Shown piece after piece: positions 7,784 to 16,233 of a DNA stretch of 64,000 nucleotides. The stretch is taken from the NCBI GenBank assembly GCA_016711925.1, contig JADJSA010000018.1:186001-250000 (forward strand). Direction: 5' to 3'. The notes beneath the pieces were generated by a model, which was not told where the DNA came from, ran no database searches, and worked only from the letters and a program-made list of their open reading frames with translations. The position numbers were made by a program, and so were the translations under genes. This stretch comes from Candidatus Methylophosphatis haderslevensis. GTDB lineage: Bacteria > Pseudomonadota > Gammaproteobacteria > Burkholderiales > Rhodocyclaceae. How positions within the stretch are numbered: position 1 is the stretch's first letter; each line of letters starts with the position of its first letter.

Positions 7784-10700
7784 CCCGCCGCCTGACCCGG
7801 CTCGCCGCCGTCGGCGCGTTAGTGGCGACGCTGGTACCGCCGGTCGGCTTCTTCCTCATCGAGCGAGAGGGATTGGTGCGCCGCCTGGAAAGCAAGGCCG
7901 CTGCCGAAGCGATTCTGGTTTCACGGGCGATCGGGCGTAACCCCAAGATCTGGCGCTTTGCCGCGGAACGATTGACTGGCGCAATCGAGGATCTCGCAAA
8001 CCTGGACCCCGACTATGCGGTCTTCATTCGCGACGATCGAGGCGGCGCGATGGGCACCATTGAGGCCGACGTGGAATCCCCTTGGATCGAGCGCTCGGCT
8101 CCGCTGCACGAGTTCGGCGAACCGGTCGGTACGCTTTCGCTGCGCGCATCTTTGCGGCCGGCACTGCTGCAGTCGGCGCTCGTCCTGGCGGCGAGCGCGC
8201 TGCTTGGCCTACTCGTTTATCTGCCGCTGCGGCGCGGGCCGCTGAAGGAGCTCGACCGTGCACAAAATGCACTGGCGGCCAGCGAACAGCGCTTTCGCGA
8301 CTTCACCACCTCCGCGTCCGACTGGTATTGGGAGATGGACGCAGAGCTGCGCTATACCTTCTTTTCTGAGAACTTCGATCGCGTGTTGGGTGCCGATTCC
8401 GGGCGCTACCTCGGCCTGCGGTGCAAAGACCTCGCGGTGCCCGAGGCGGTCGATGTGGAGCACTGGCAACAGTACCTCGAAGACCTTGACCGCCATCGGG
8501 CCTTTCGCGACATCGAGTTTCCCCTGAATTCCCGCGACGGTGCGAAGCGATGGGTGCGAATCAGCGGCACACCGATCGTCGGCAGCGACGGCAACTTCCA
8601 GGGTTACCGCGGTGTCGGCGTCGAGGTCACCGAGCAGAAGCAGCGCGATCTGGCCGACGCCATAGCCCGCGAGGTCGCCGACGCAAAGTACGCTGTGGCG
8701 CGGATCTTTCAGAACGCCGATCTGTCGCTGCAGCAGCGGGTCGAAGCCGCACTTCAGGCGCTGACGCTACACTTCAGGCTGAACGCGGTGCGGCAGGCCA
8801 GCGCCTTTGTCCTCGAACCAGGCAGCGCTTGCCCCGAACTGCTTGAGAGCCACGGCGCATTGCCCACTTGTCAGGGCAAACCGCAGTGTGCATTTCCCTG
8901 CGCGCAGGCGGCGCAGGGCGGCAAGCTCCTGAGCTCGCAGGGCACAGCGGACGACGCGACGCCAGGATGTGGCAACGATTGCGACTACTCCGTTCCACTC
9001 TTGCATGGCGACACTTGTGTCGGCATGCTGTTCCTGTCCGCTACCGCACCCACGACGGATTCGATACGGGTCGAAGCCCCTGGCCAGATCGCCGAACTGT
9101 TCGCCTTGGCCATTGTGAATGATCGGGCGGCAAAGCTCGTTGCCCAGGCTAAGGAGCAAGCTGAAGCCGCCAGTCGGGCCAAGAGCGCGTTCTTGGCCAC
9201 GATGAGCCACGAGATCAGGACGCCGATGAACGGGATTCTCGGCATGACCGAGTTACTGCGCGGAACCGCTCTCAGCTCGCAACAGCGCCGGTTCGCCGAT
9301 GCCGTCTACCAGTCGGGCGAACACCTCCTGGCGATCATCAACGATATTCTTGACTTCTCCAAGATCGAGGCCGGGAAGCTCGAGATCGAGACAATCGAAT
9401 TCAGCCTGCGAGAACTGGTGGCGGACGTGAGCTACATGTACGCCCAAGCTGCCGCAGCCAAAGGCCTGGAGCTGCTCTGCGCGGTGCCCCACGATCTGCC
9501 GGGGGCGCTCAAAGGCGACCCAGTGCGGATACGCCAGATCCTGACCAATCTGCTGGGCAACGCCGTCAAGTTCACCAGCCGCGGCAAGATCACGGTTCGC
9601 GTCGGCGTGCTGCACGAGACTGCAAAGCAGGCGCGCTTTCGCTTCGAAGTTCAAGACACAGGCATTGGCATCGACGAGGCGGTGCAGTGCCGGATGTTCA
9701 ACGCATTTTCCCAAGCAGACAGTTCGACCACCCGCCGCTACGGCGGCAGCGGCCTCGGTCTCGCGATCGCCAAGCGACTGGTGGAGATGATGCGCGGCGA
9801 GCTCGGCTTGGACAGCAAGCTTGGCCACGGCTCGGTTTTTTGGTTCGAGATTCCGCTCGCAAAGCGGAACAACCATGTGCGCAGGTCAATTGATTCGGCA
9901 GCGCGGGTGAGGGGCATGCGAGTGCTGGTGGCCGACGGGAATGCTCCGAACCGCGAGGCCCTCGAGCGCCAGCTCATCGATTGGTCGATGCAATGCGCTG
10001 GCGTCGGGAGCGGGGCGGAAGCCCTGCACGAGTTGGGATATACGGCCGCGCGCGGTAATTCCTTCGACCTGGTAATTCTTGACTCGCACATGCCGGACAT
10101 TGATGGTCTGGATCTGGCACGGGCGATCAAGGCCGATCGACGCTTCGCAGCGTTGCCGCTGATCATGTTGTCCTCTGTTACCGCCAGCGCAGACCACAAC
10201 GATCCTCGTCCTACGCAAATCGACTACTACCTCGGCAGGCCGGTGAGCCAATCGGATCTCTACGACGCGATTGCCACAGCCATGTCCCTGCGGTACGTCG
10301 CCGCACCTGACCCGGTCGGGCAAACCATTACCGCCGGTCCGGAAGAGCAGGTCGGGCGCGTGCTGTTGGTCGAGGACAGCCCGGTCAACCAGGAGGTCGC
10401 CGGTGCGATGCTCGAGTCACTAGGAGTGGCATTTGGAACAGCCGAGAACGGGTTGGTTGCGCTGGAACAGGTGTGCCGGGAATCCTTCGATCTGGTGCTG
10501 ATGGATTGCCAGATGCCCGGGATGGACGGTTTCGAGGCTACTGGCGAGATCCGCCGCCGGGAGCGCGACGGGCGCCTGAGCCGCACGCTGCCAGTGGTTG
10601 CGCTTACGGCCAATGCCATTGACGGAGATCGCGAGCGCTGCATCGCTGCGGGTATGGACGATTACCTCAGCAAGCCCTACACCCGCGACCAGCTCGCCGC

Positions 10701-10842
10701 GGTGCTTGGGCGGTGGCTTCCGGCGCAGGGCACTGGTCCAAATTCGCTAACGGCGGTGGCGAAACGGAAGGGCAGCCGCGCCCAAGAGGCGCGCGGCGCG
10801 CGGCCCGAATCCGCCGAGGTGGCGATCAATCCTCACGCATAG
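7756..10842 (+). CDS. Hybrid sensor histidine kinase (PAS, GAF-like, HisKA, HATPase, two REC)
   Basis: 1028 residues from a GTG start inside the preceding gene. Membrane segments at about 15-35 and 139-157 bracket a periplasmic sensor of roughly 100 residues. PAS is at about 175-292. A GAF-like region at 325-455 contains seven cysteines (359, 372, 378, 382, 405, 409, 421). The phosphoacceptor is His485 in ATMSHEIRTP, followed by an ATPase with DTGIGID and GGSGLGLA. The first receiver (721-840) has Asp776 but Arg828 where the conserved Lys is expected (YLGRPV). The second (867-985) is canonical with Asp917 and Lys973. No HPt domain or output regulator lies beside it. The overlap with the PstS-like gene suggests that protein delivers the signal. 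Confidence 0.9.
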   Translation: MATSSQRQITRRLTRLAAVGALVATLVPPVGFFLIEREGLVRRLESKAAAEAILVSRAIGRNPKIWRFAAERLTGAIEDLANLDPDYAVFIRDDRGGAMGTIEADVESPWIERSAPLHEFGEPVGTLSLRASLRPALLQSALVLAASALLGLLVYLPLRRGPLKELDRAQNALAASEQRFRDFTTSASDWYWEMDAELRYTFFSENFDRVLGADSGRYLGLRCKDLAVPEAVDVEHWQQYLEDLDRHRAFRDIEFPLNSRDGAKRWVRISGTPIVGSDGNFQGYRGVGVEVTEQKQRDLADAIAREVADAKYAVARIFQNADLSLQQRVEAALQALTLHFRLNAVRQASAFVLEPGSACPELLESHGALPTCQGKPQCAFPCAQAAQGGKLLSSQGTADDATPGCGNDCDYSVPLLHGDTCVGMLFLSATAPTTDSIRVEAPGQIAELFALAIVNDRAAKLVAQAKEQAEAASRAKSAFLATMSHEIRTPMNGILGMTELLRGTALSSQQRRFADAVYQSGEHLLAIINDILDFSKIEAGKLEIETIEFSLRELVADVSYMYAQAAAAKGLELLCAVPHDLPGALKGDPVRIRQILTNLLGNAVKFTSRGKITVRVGVLHETAKQARFRFEVQDTGIGIDEAVQCRMFNAFSQADSSTTRRYGGSGLGLAIAKRLVEMMRGELGLDSKLGHGSVFWFEIPLAKRNNHVRRSIDSAARVRGMRVLVADGNAPNREALERQLIDWSMQCAGVGSGAEALHELGYTAARGNSFDLVILDSHMPDIDGLDLARAIKADRRFAALPLIMLSSVTASADHNDPRPTQIDYYLGRPVSQSDLYDAIATAMSLRYVAAPDPVGQTITAGPEEQVGRVLLVEDSPVNQEVAGAMLESLGVAFGTAENGLVALEQVCRESFDLVLMDCQMPGMDGFEATGEIRRRERDGRLSRTLPVVALTANAIDGDRERCIAAGMDDYLSKPYTRDQLAAVLGRWLPAQGTGPNSLTAVAKRKGSRAQEARGARPESAEVAINPHA

Positions 10843-11643
10843 GAGCCGCTCCCGAAGTGAATGTGGTCGCCCGATTTGATGGTCTGATTTTCACGTTCGC
10901 GGATGGTTTTGGTGGTGCTCTCGCCGCTCACCATCCTGTATGGCGCCAATGCTACCCCGCCGTTTGACGTTCGTGAGAACACCGAGGCGTTGGGCCGTAC
11001 CGGCAGCACCGAGAGTGCAGAGCCGCCGCTAGTCGGCGCCGAGAAGGAACAGGTGGGCATGATGGGACAGGAGGCGCAGGTCGGATCCGCCGCCATAGCC
11101 GTGGAGAATGGCGAACGGAGTGTGTTTGGCTTGGTGTGGTACGCGCTCGGAGTCGGTTGCGGAAAACGTGCGGTCATTGGGGCGATGTAGGGCCAGGTTG
11201 TCATTTCCATAAACCAGTCACGGGCGATCGGACCGTTCTGCGGTTCTCCGCTGACCGGATCGGCCGAGCCGACCACAGCCGTCTCCTCGGCAATGACCGC
11301 CCAAGCGCCAGGATCCGCCATTCGCCTGACGAGCAGCTGGCCGATCGCAATGGGTGGGCAGGCGTCATTGACTGGTCAAGGAGAACTGACCGTCCGCCTT
11401 TTCCAGTCTGCCTCGCGCAATGTTGCGGAAGTGGCCCAAACAGTTGGAATTGACTGCGACCTTGAATACGATTGACGCGATGTACGGTATTTGCCCGAAG
11501 GTGCCGATGCTCTCTTCTTGCCCAACGCCAACTGCCTTGGCGAAGACTGTGACTGCCCGTGGTTTGGATTGCGGGCTAACATCGGTACTTTTGTCCGCCA
11601 CAGCCGGCGGAGTCGCTCGGCCGAGTGGGCTGAGGAACACCGC
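10843..11643. other. 800-bp stretch without a recognised gene
   Basis: A minus-strand frame 11321-10833 (162 codons) is open with moderate GC at third positions and ends in KSGDHIHFGSG, but it matches no family known to me. The plus strand shows a frame open from 10903 to 11475 broken by one stop at 11188-11190. Neither has a good ribosome site. The DNA may be the remnant of a gene, or may carry one unknown short gene. Confidence 0.3.
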
Positions 11644-12060
11644 TTGAAGATCGAACTGCAACGCGGCGCGGAACTTGCGCGCGAGCCGCGGCAACTGCCG
11701 GCGGCGGTGTACAACCTCACCCGCAATCTGCTGGCGCGCGGCGGCGATGCGGTGTTCGTGCCGATCCGCAGCATGCAGGTGCTGGCGATCATCGACCGCG
11801 ACGAGATCGTGTTCGTCGACAGCGATCGCAAGCACGTCGTCGAGACGGCCTGGCAGTCGTTTGCGCCGCGCAACCGCATCGCCCTCGATGCGCCGGTGCC
11901 CTACGAACTGGTGCATTACGGCCGGCAGAGTCTGGCCTTCATGGCGCGTTTGCAGGCGGAGTTCGCGCGTGCCTTGCAGGCGCTTGCCGCCAAGGCGCCG
12001 CCGCACGGCACGGCAACCGTGCTGCCGATTCCGCCCTCCGCCCGCGAAGGCGGACAGTAG
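11644..12060 (+). CDS. Conserved-looking hypothetical protein
   Basis: A TTG start at 11644 is preferred because GAGGAA precedes it by seven bases and the coherent sequence begins there (LKIELQRGAELAREPRQLPA). The frame is open further upstream to an ATG at 11491, but that extension looks non-coding. The roughly 138-residue product has an alternating strand pattern (AVFVPIRSMQVLAIIDRDEIVFVD) and a helical C-terminal part, no signal peptide and no membrane segment. I do not recognise the family. It converges on the HDOD gene of the chemotaxis cluster with a 22-bp gap. Confidence 0.55.
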   Translation: MKIELQRGAELAREPRQLPAAVYNLTRNLLARGGDAVFVPIRSMQVLAIIDRDEIVFVDSDRKHVVETAWQSFAPRNRIALDAPVPYELVHYGRQSLAFMARLQAEFARALQALAAKAPPHGTATVLPIPPSAREGGQ

Positions 12061-12082
12061 CGCAGCTTGCCGCGCCGGGCGC

Positions 12083-12913
12083 TCAGTGCAGCGCGGCGGT
12101 CAGCGACTTCAGTTCGTGCGCTGACTCGGCCATGATCTCCGACAGGCTCGCCTTGCCCACCACCATGTCGATCGACGCGCGCAGCCCTTCGCGGTGCACG
12201 CCGTCGAGCACCCGCAGCGGGCTGTCCATCGGCGACAGTTCCTCGGCCAGCAGCAGCGTATCGCCGAGGGTTGTCGGCGGCAGCGCGAGGTAGCCTTGCC
12301 AGCAAGCCTCGATCGCTTCGACCACGCTGTCGGGCACCTCGAGCATGCGCAGCACCACGCGGCCGATCTCGGCCTCGCCGCACTCGCTCCAGGCGGAGAA
12401 ATCTTCGTCGAGCAGGCCGGGGAAGTCCGCCGAGCGTGAAATCACGTAAAAGCCGCCGACCTCATGCACCACGCCGGCGAACAACGCGGTTTCCGGGTCG
12501 AGGCCGGTGACGTTGCGGGCGATCACGTAGGCGAGGGCGGCCACGTGGGTCGTGTGTTCCCACAATCTTGCCGCGAAGCGCCGGTCCATCGGCGTGGTGG
12601 CGTGCGCCAGTTGCCGTGTCACCAGCGAAGTTGTGAGCGTATGCAGCGTGCGAAAGCCGATGCGCGAGACGGCCGAGCGCACGTCGGTGATCGGCCGGCC
12701 CGAGGTGTTGAACACCGACGCATTGGCCAGCGCCACCACTTTTGCGGAAAGCAGCGGCTCGGCCTTGATCAGCCGGGCCGCCTGGTCGACATGGCATTCC
12801 GGATCGCTCAGCGCGCGCCGCAGTTCGAGCGCCAGCATGGCGTTGGTGGGGAAGGCGACTTCGCCGCTTGAAAGTTCGGCGGCGATCTGCTTGAGGATTT
12901 CGCAGCGGTTCAT
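12083..12913 (-). CDS. HDOD domain signalling protein
   Basis: 276 residues. The HDOD fold is seen in LIKAEPLLSAKVVALANAS, then SAVSRIGFRTLHTLTTSL and ALAYVIARNVTGLDPETALF. The catalytic His-Asp pairs of true HD phosphohydrolases are degenerate (HEVGGFYV), as is typical for HDOD. Such proteins are non-enzymatic regulators often linked with chemotaxis and c-di-GMP signalling. It is the last gene of the che cluster, 31 bp after cheB, and probably co-transcribed. Confidence 0.85.
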   Translation of the reverse strand: MNRCEILKQIAAELSSGEVAFPTNAMLALELRRALSDPECHVDQAARLIKAEPLLSAKVVALANASVFNTSGRPITDVRSAVSRIGFRTLHTLTTSLVTRQLAHATTPMDRRFAARLWEHTTHVAALAYVIARNVTGLDPETALFAGVVHEVGGFYVISRSADFPGLLDEDFSAWSECGEAEIGRVVLRMLEVPDSVVEAIEACWQGYLALPPTTLGDTLLLAEELSPMDSPLRVLDGVHREGLRASIDMVVGKASLSEIMAESAHELKSLTAALH

Positions 12914-12944
12914 GGTTGTGCTCGCGGTATCGTGCGTTCGGTGT

Positions 12945-14057
12945 TCATTGCGTCTGGGCCTGGATCAGTGCCGCCGGAATATGGTCGAGCGCCATCACCC
13001 GGTCGGCGGCGCCGAGCTTGATGGCTTCCTTGGGCATGCCGAAGACCACGCTGGAGGCTTCGTCCTGGGCGATCGTGGCGGCGCCGGCGTCGTGCATTTC
13101 TTTCAGGCCGCGCGCGCCGTCGTCGCCCATGCCGGTCATGATGATGCCCAGCGCGTTGCTGCCGGCAATGCTGGCGACCGAGCGGAACAGCACATCCACC
13201 GAAGGCCGGTGCCGATTGACCAGCGGCCCGTCGACCACCTCGACGTGGTATTGCGCGCCGTTGCGCTTGAGCATCATGTGCCTGCCGCCCGGCGCGATCA
13301 GCGCCCGGCCCGGCATGATGCGGTCATTGTTCCTCGCCTCGCGCACTTCGATCTGGCACAGCGAATTCAGCCGCTCGGCGAACATCGCGGTGAATTGCTC
13401 TGGCATGTGCTGCACAATGACCACGCCCGGCACCGTCACCGGCAGCCGGGTCAGCACGGTTTCGAGCGCCTGGGTGCCGCCGGTCGAGGTGCCGATGGCG
13501 ATCACCCGGTCGGTCGTCTTGACCATCGCGCCGGCGCCCGCCGCCAAAATCACGTCGGCGCTGTTGGAACGCTGCGGGGGCGGCGGGGTCGCCGCGGGCC
13601 GTCCGGCTGCGCTCGCGCCGCCGGACGGGCGCACCAGCAGGCGCACGTTGGCGCGGGCCGCCCCGCGTATCGCCGCAATGATGTCGTTCGACGCGTCGTC
13701 GAGAAAGTCCTTAAGGCCCGACTTGGGTTTGGTGATGATGCTGACCGCGCCGGCCGCCAGCGCCTGCATCAGCGTGTCGCTGCCTGCCTCGGCCAGCGAC
13801 GAACAGATCACCACCGGCGTGGGCCGTTCGGCCATCAGCTTGCGCAGGAACGAAATGCCGTCCATGCGCGGCATTTCGATGTCGAGGATGATCACGTCCG
13901 GCCAGGCCTGGCGCATCTTTTCGATTGCGAACAGCGGGTCCGATGCCGTCGCCAGCACCTCGATGCCCGGTTCCCTGGCGATGGCCTTGGCTACTACCTG
14001 GCGCACCAGCGCCGAGTCGTCGACGATCATGACTTTGATGGCGGGCACGCTACTCAT
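12945..14057 (-). CDS. cheB: Chemotaxis protein-glutamate methylesterase/glutaminase CheB
   Basis: 370 residues. An N-terminal receiver (VMIVDDSALVRQVV, phosphoacceptor in VIILDIEMPRMDG) is joined by a Gly/Pro-rich linker at about 150-185 to the methylesterase domain. The catalytic triad positions are visible: Ser in GTSTGG, His in VQHMPEQF and Asp in TGMGDDG. It demethylates glutamates on chemoreceptors to reset sensitivity once phosphorylated by CheA. ATG overlaps the cheR stop by four bases. Confidence 0.96.
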   Translation of the reverse strand: MSSVPAIKVMIVDDSALVRQVVAKAIAREPGIEVLATASDPLFAIEKMRQAWPDVIILDIEMPRMDGISFLRKLMAERPTPVVICSSLAEAGSDTLMQALAAGAVSIITKPKSGLKDFLDDASNDIIAAIRGAARANVRLLVRPSGGASAAGRPAATPPPPQRSNSADVILAAGAGAMVKTTDRVIAIGTSTGGTQALETVLTRLPVTVPGVVIVQHMPEQFTAMFAERLNSLCQIEVREARNNDRIMPGRALIAPGGRHMMLKRNGAQYHVEVVDGPLVNRHRPSVDVLFRSVASIAGSNALGIIMTGMGDDGARGLKEMHDAGAATIAQDEASSVVFGMPKEAIKLGAADRVMALDHIPAALIQAQTQ

Positions 14058-14869
14058 CTTGCGCCAGGCTTGTGGTAAATCGTCGGTTTGACCGCCTGCA
14101 AGCGGTTGGTGATGCCGTTGAGCGATTCCGAGTGACCGACGATGAAATAGCCGCCGGGCTTGAGATTCGGCAACATGTTCTCGACCACCTTGCTCTTGGT
14201 TTCGGGGTCGAAGTAGATCATCACGTTGCGCAGGAAGATCACGTCGAAGTCGCCGACGCCGCTAATCGGCTGCGTCAGGTTCACCTGGCCGAAGCGCACG
14301 TTCTGGCGCAGCGCGCTATCCACCAGCAGATTGCCCTGCTGCGAGCGCACGCCCTTGAGGCAGTATTTGCGCAGGTATTTCTGCGGAATGCCGGCAACCC
14401 GTTCGGCCGGATACAGTCCGGCCCGCGCCTTGTCCAGCACCGTCAGGCTGATATCCGATCCGAATACGTCCCACGGCCCGTCGCGGTGTTCGGCCAGCAC
14501 CATCGCCATCGAGTAGGCTTCCTCGCCGCTCGAACTCGCGCCGCTCCAGATGCGGAAGGTGGCGGGGCCGCGCCGTTCGGGCAGGATCACGTCGCGCAGG
14601 AAATCGAAATGCTGCGGCTCGCGGAAGAAGTAGGTTTCGTTGGTGGTCAGCAGGTCGACCATCGTCTGTAGCTCTTCCGGGTGCTCGCCGCTGCTGAGCA
14701 TCCGGTAATACTGGGAAAACGACGTGAAGTCGTGGGCCTTCAGGCGGCGGGTCAGGCGGCCGACCAGCAGAACCTTTTTCGCATCGCTCAGGCTGATGCC
14801 GGCAATCTTGTAGATCAGCCGCTGAAACAGCGCGAACTCCTGGTTGGTAATGGTGCAGGGTTCGGCCAT
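14054..14869 (-). CDS. cheR: Chemotaxis protein methyltransferase CheR
   Basis: 271 residues from ATG 14869, whose ATGA overlaps the cheD stop; an upstream extension to 15085 is only read-through of cheD in another frame. The N-terminal all-helical domain is followed by the SAM-binding segment FRIWSGASSSGEEAYSMAM and DVFGSDISLTVLDKA, then DVIFLRNVMIYFD. It methylates receptor glutamates. Two products in this cluster end in tails that could recruit it (the mcp at 16234-19230 ends DFERF). Confidence 0.96.
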   Translation of the reverse strand: MAEPCTITNQEFALFQRLIYKIAGISLSDAKKVLLVGRLTRRLKAHDFTSFSQYYRMLSSGEHPEELQTMVDLLTTNETYFFREPQHFDFLRDVILPERRGPATFRIWSGASSSGEEAYSMAMVLAEHRDGPWDVFGSDISLTVLDKARAGLYPAERVAGIPQKYLRKYCLKGVRSQQGNLLVDSALRQNVRFGQVNLTQPISGVGDFDVIFLRNVMIYFDPETKSKVVENMLPNLKPGGYFIVGHSESLNGITNRLQAVKPTIYHKPGAR

Positions 14870-15462
14870 CAGAACAACTCGACTTTCTTGTCGTCGGGTT
14901 TGGGTTTCGCGGCCAGCGTTGCCGCGTAGGCGGCTTCTTCGCGGGCGATGGTTTCGGCGGTCGCCATGCTGGTGGCCATGCGCCGGCACAACACCTCGCC
15001 AATGTGCGGCAGGAACAGCACCTTGCGCGACCACGGACCAAGAAAGTCCGACGCCATCAACGGGATGCTCTCGCGATCCAGCCATTGGCGGGTGAACTCG
15101 GCATTGCGCAGGCCGATGCTCATCGACTGGCCGGAGACGTTGATGATCGTGCCGCCACCGAATGCCTTGGCCTGTACACGCACTTTCCGCGCGCCCCGCT
15201 GCAGCAGCCCGTTGAGCAAGGCCTCCATGGCAAAGTCGCCCGACAGCAAGGAGTCAACATCGTCGTGGCTGCTGCGGCGGATGTTGGGCAGCATGAAATG
15301 GTTCATTCCGCCGATGCGCAACTGCGGATCGAACAGGCATACCGCCACGCAGGAACCGAGCAGTGTGGCCAGCGGCCGTTCCGAGTCGATCGCCCAGGCG
15401 CCCGGATTGATGTTGTGGGCGAGGCGTTCGATTTCCTGCGAGGGCAGTTTGCTGTAGTCCAC
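14869..15462 (-). CDS. cheD: Chemoreceptor glutamine deamidase CheD
   Basis: 197 residues from a GTG start at 15462. Catalytic signatures are LGSCVAVCLFD with the nucleophilic Cys and GGMNHFMLP with the His, followed by VQAKAFGGGTIIN. CheD deamidates receptor glutamines and modulates CheC/CheY signalling in other species. Unusually, the C terminus is a lysine/aspartate-rich tail ending KKVELF; the mcp at 21920 ends NVELF. Translationally coupled to cheR. Confidence 0.93.
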   Translation of the reverse strand: MDYSKLPSQEIERLAHNINPGAWAIDSERPLATLLGSCVAVCLFDPQLRIGGMNHFMLPNIRRSSHDDVDSLLSGDFAMEALLNGLLQRGARKVRVQAKAFGGGTIINVSGQSMSIGLRNAEFTRQWLDRESIPLMASDFLGPWSRKVLFLPHIGEVLCRRMATSMATAETIAREEAAYAATLAAKPKPDDKKVELF

Positions 15463-15628
15463 TTTTTCGGGCGTCCGGTAAGGGAGCAGGTTTGCCGCCA
15501 GGTCGGTGAAACGTCAGTCAGTTTCTATCGGCGGATCGGCCCGCCCCACGGGACCGGCTATCAAGCAAAGGCCGATGCGCTGCCGAACGCCGCCGCGCCT
15601 TGCCGGCGGCGCCCGCAGCAAACCGCTG

Positions 15629-16231
15629 TCAGTGCACACCGGCCTCCGCTACCGCGTCGACTGTCGTCTCGCCGACCGATGCCAGCGCCGCCATTTCATC
15701 GACCGAGAGCACGCGCTCGATGTCGAGAATGATGACGAACCTGCCGGCCACCTTGCCCATGCCGTCGATGAAGTCGGCGCGGATCTTGGTGCCGAAAGCC
15801 GGCGGCGGCTCGATCTCGGCGTGGGCGATTTCCAGCACTTCGGAAACCGCATCGACCATGATCCCGATGTCGATCTTGCCGTCCTCCTGCGCCACCTCGA
15901 CGATGACGATGCAGGTACGCCGCTGCACCGCGCTGGCATGGCCGCCGAAGCGGGCCGCCAGGTCGACCACCGGCACCACCGCGCCGCGCAGGTTGATCAC
16001 CCCGCGAATCGAGGCCGGCATCATCGGAATCTCGGTCAGTTGGCCGTACTCGATGATCTCCTTGACGTTGAGTATGCCCAGCGCGTACATCTCGCCGCCC
16101 AGCACGAAGGTCAGGAACTGCTGGGTGTCCGAGCCGCCGGCGCCGGCCATTTTGCCGGCCTTGGCCGCCTGGGCGGCCTTGGCCGTCGGGGCGGCCGGTT
16201 GTTGTTGCATGAGTTGTCCCATGGCCGCCAT
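15629..16231 (-). CDS. cheW: Chemotaxis coupling protein CheW
   Basis: 200 residues. After an Ala/Gln-rich leader of about 35 residues comes the CheW fold: QFLTFVLGGEMYALGILNVKEI, then PASIRGVINLRGAVVPVVDLAARF. CheW couples receptors to CheA. It begins two bases after the stop of the poly-HAMP receptor; an ATG at 16222 has a better-placed GAGG and may be the true start. A 166-bp gap without a gene separates it from cheD. Confidence 0.95.
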   Translation of the reverse strand: MAAMGQLMQQQPAAPTAKAAQAAKAGKMAGAGGSDTQQFLTFVLGGEMYALGILNVKEIIEYGQLTEIPMMPASIRGVINLRGAVVPVVDLAARFGGHASAVQRRTCIVIVEVAQEDGKIDIGIMVDAVSEVLEIAHAEIEPPPAFGTKIRADFIDGMGKVAGRFVIILDIERVLSVDEMAALASVGETTVDAVAEAGVH

Positions 16232-16233
16232 CC

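Noticed and set aside
14870..15085. Longer CheR start at 15085
   Set aside because: The extension is cheD read in another frame; ATG 14869 gives the normal CheR length and an ATGA overlap.
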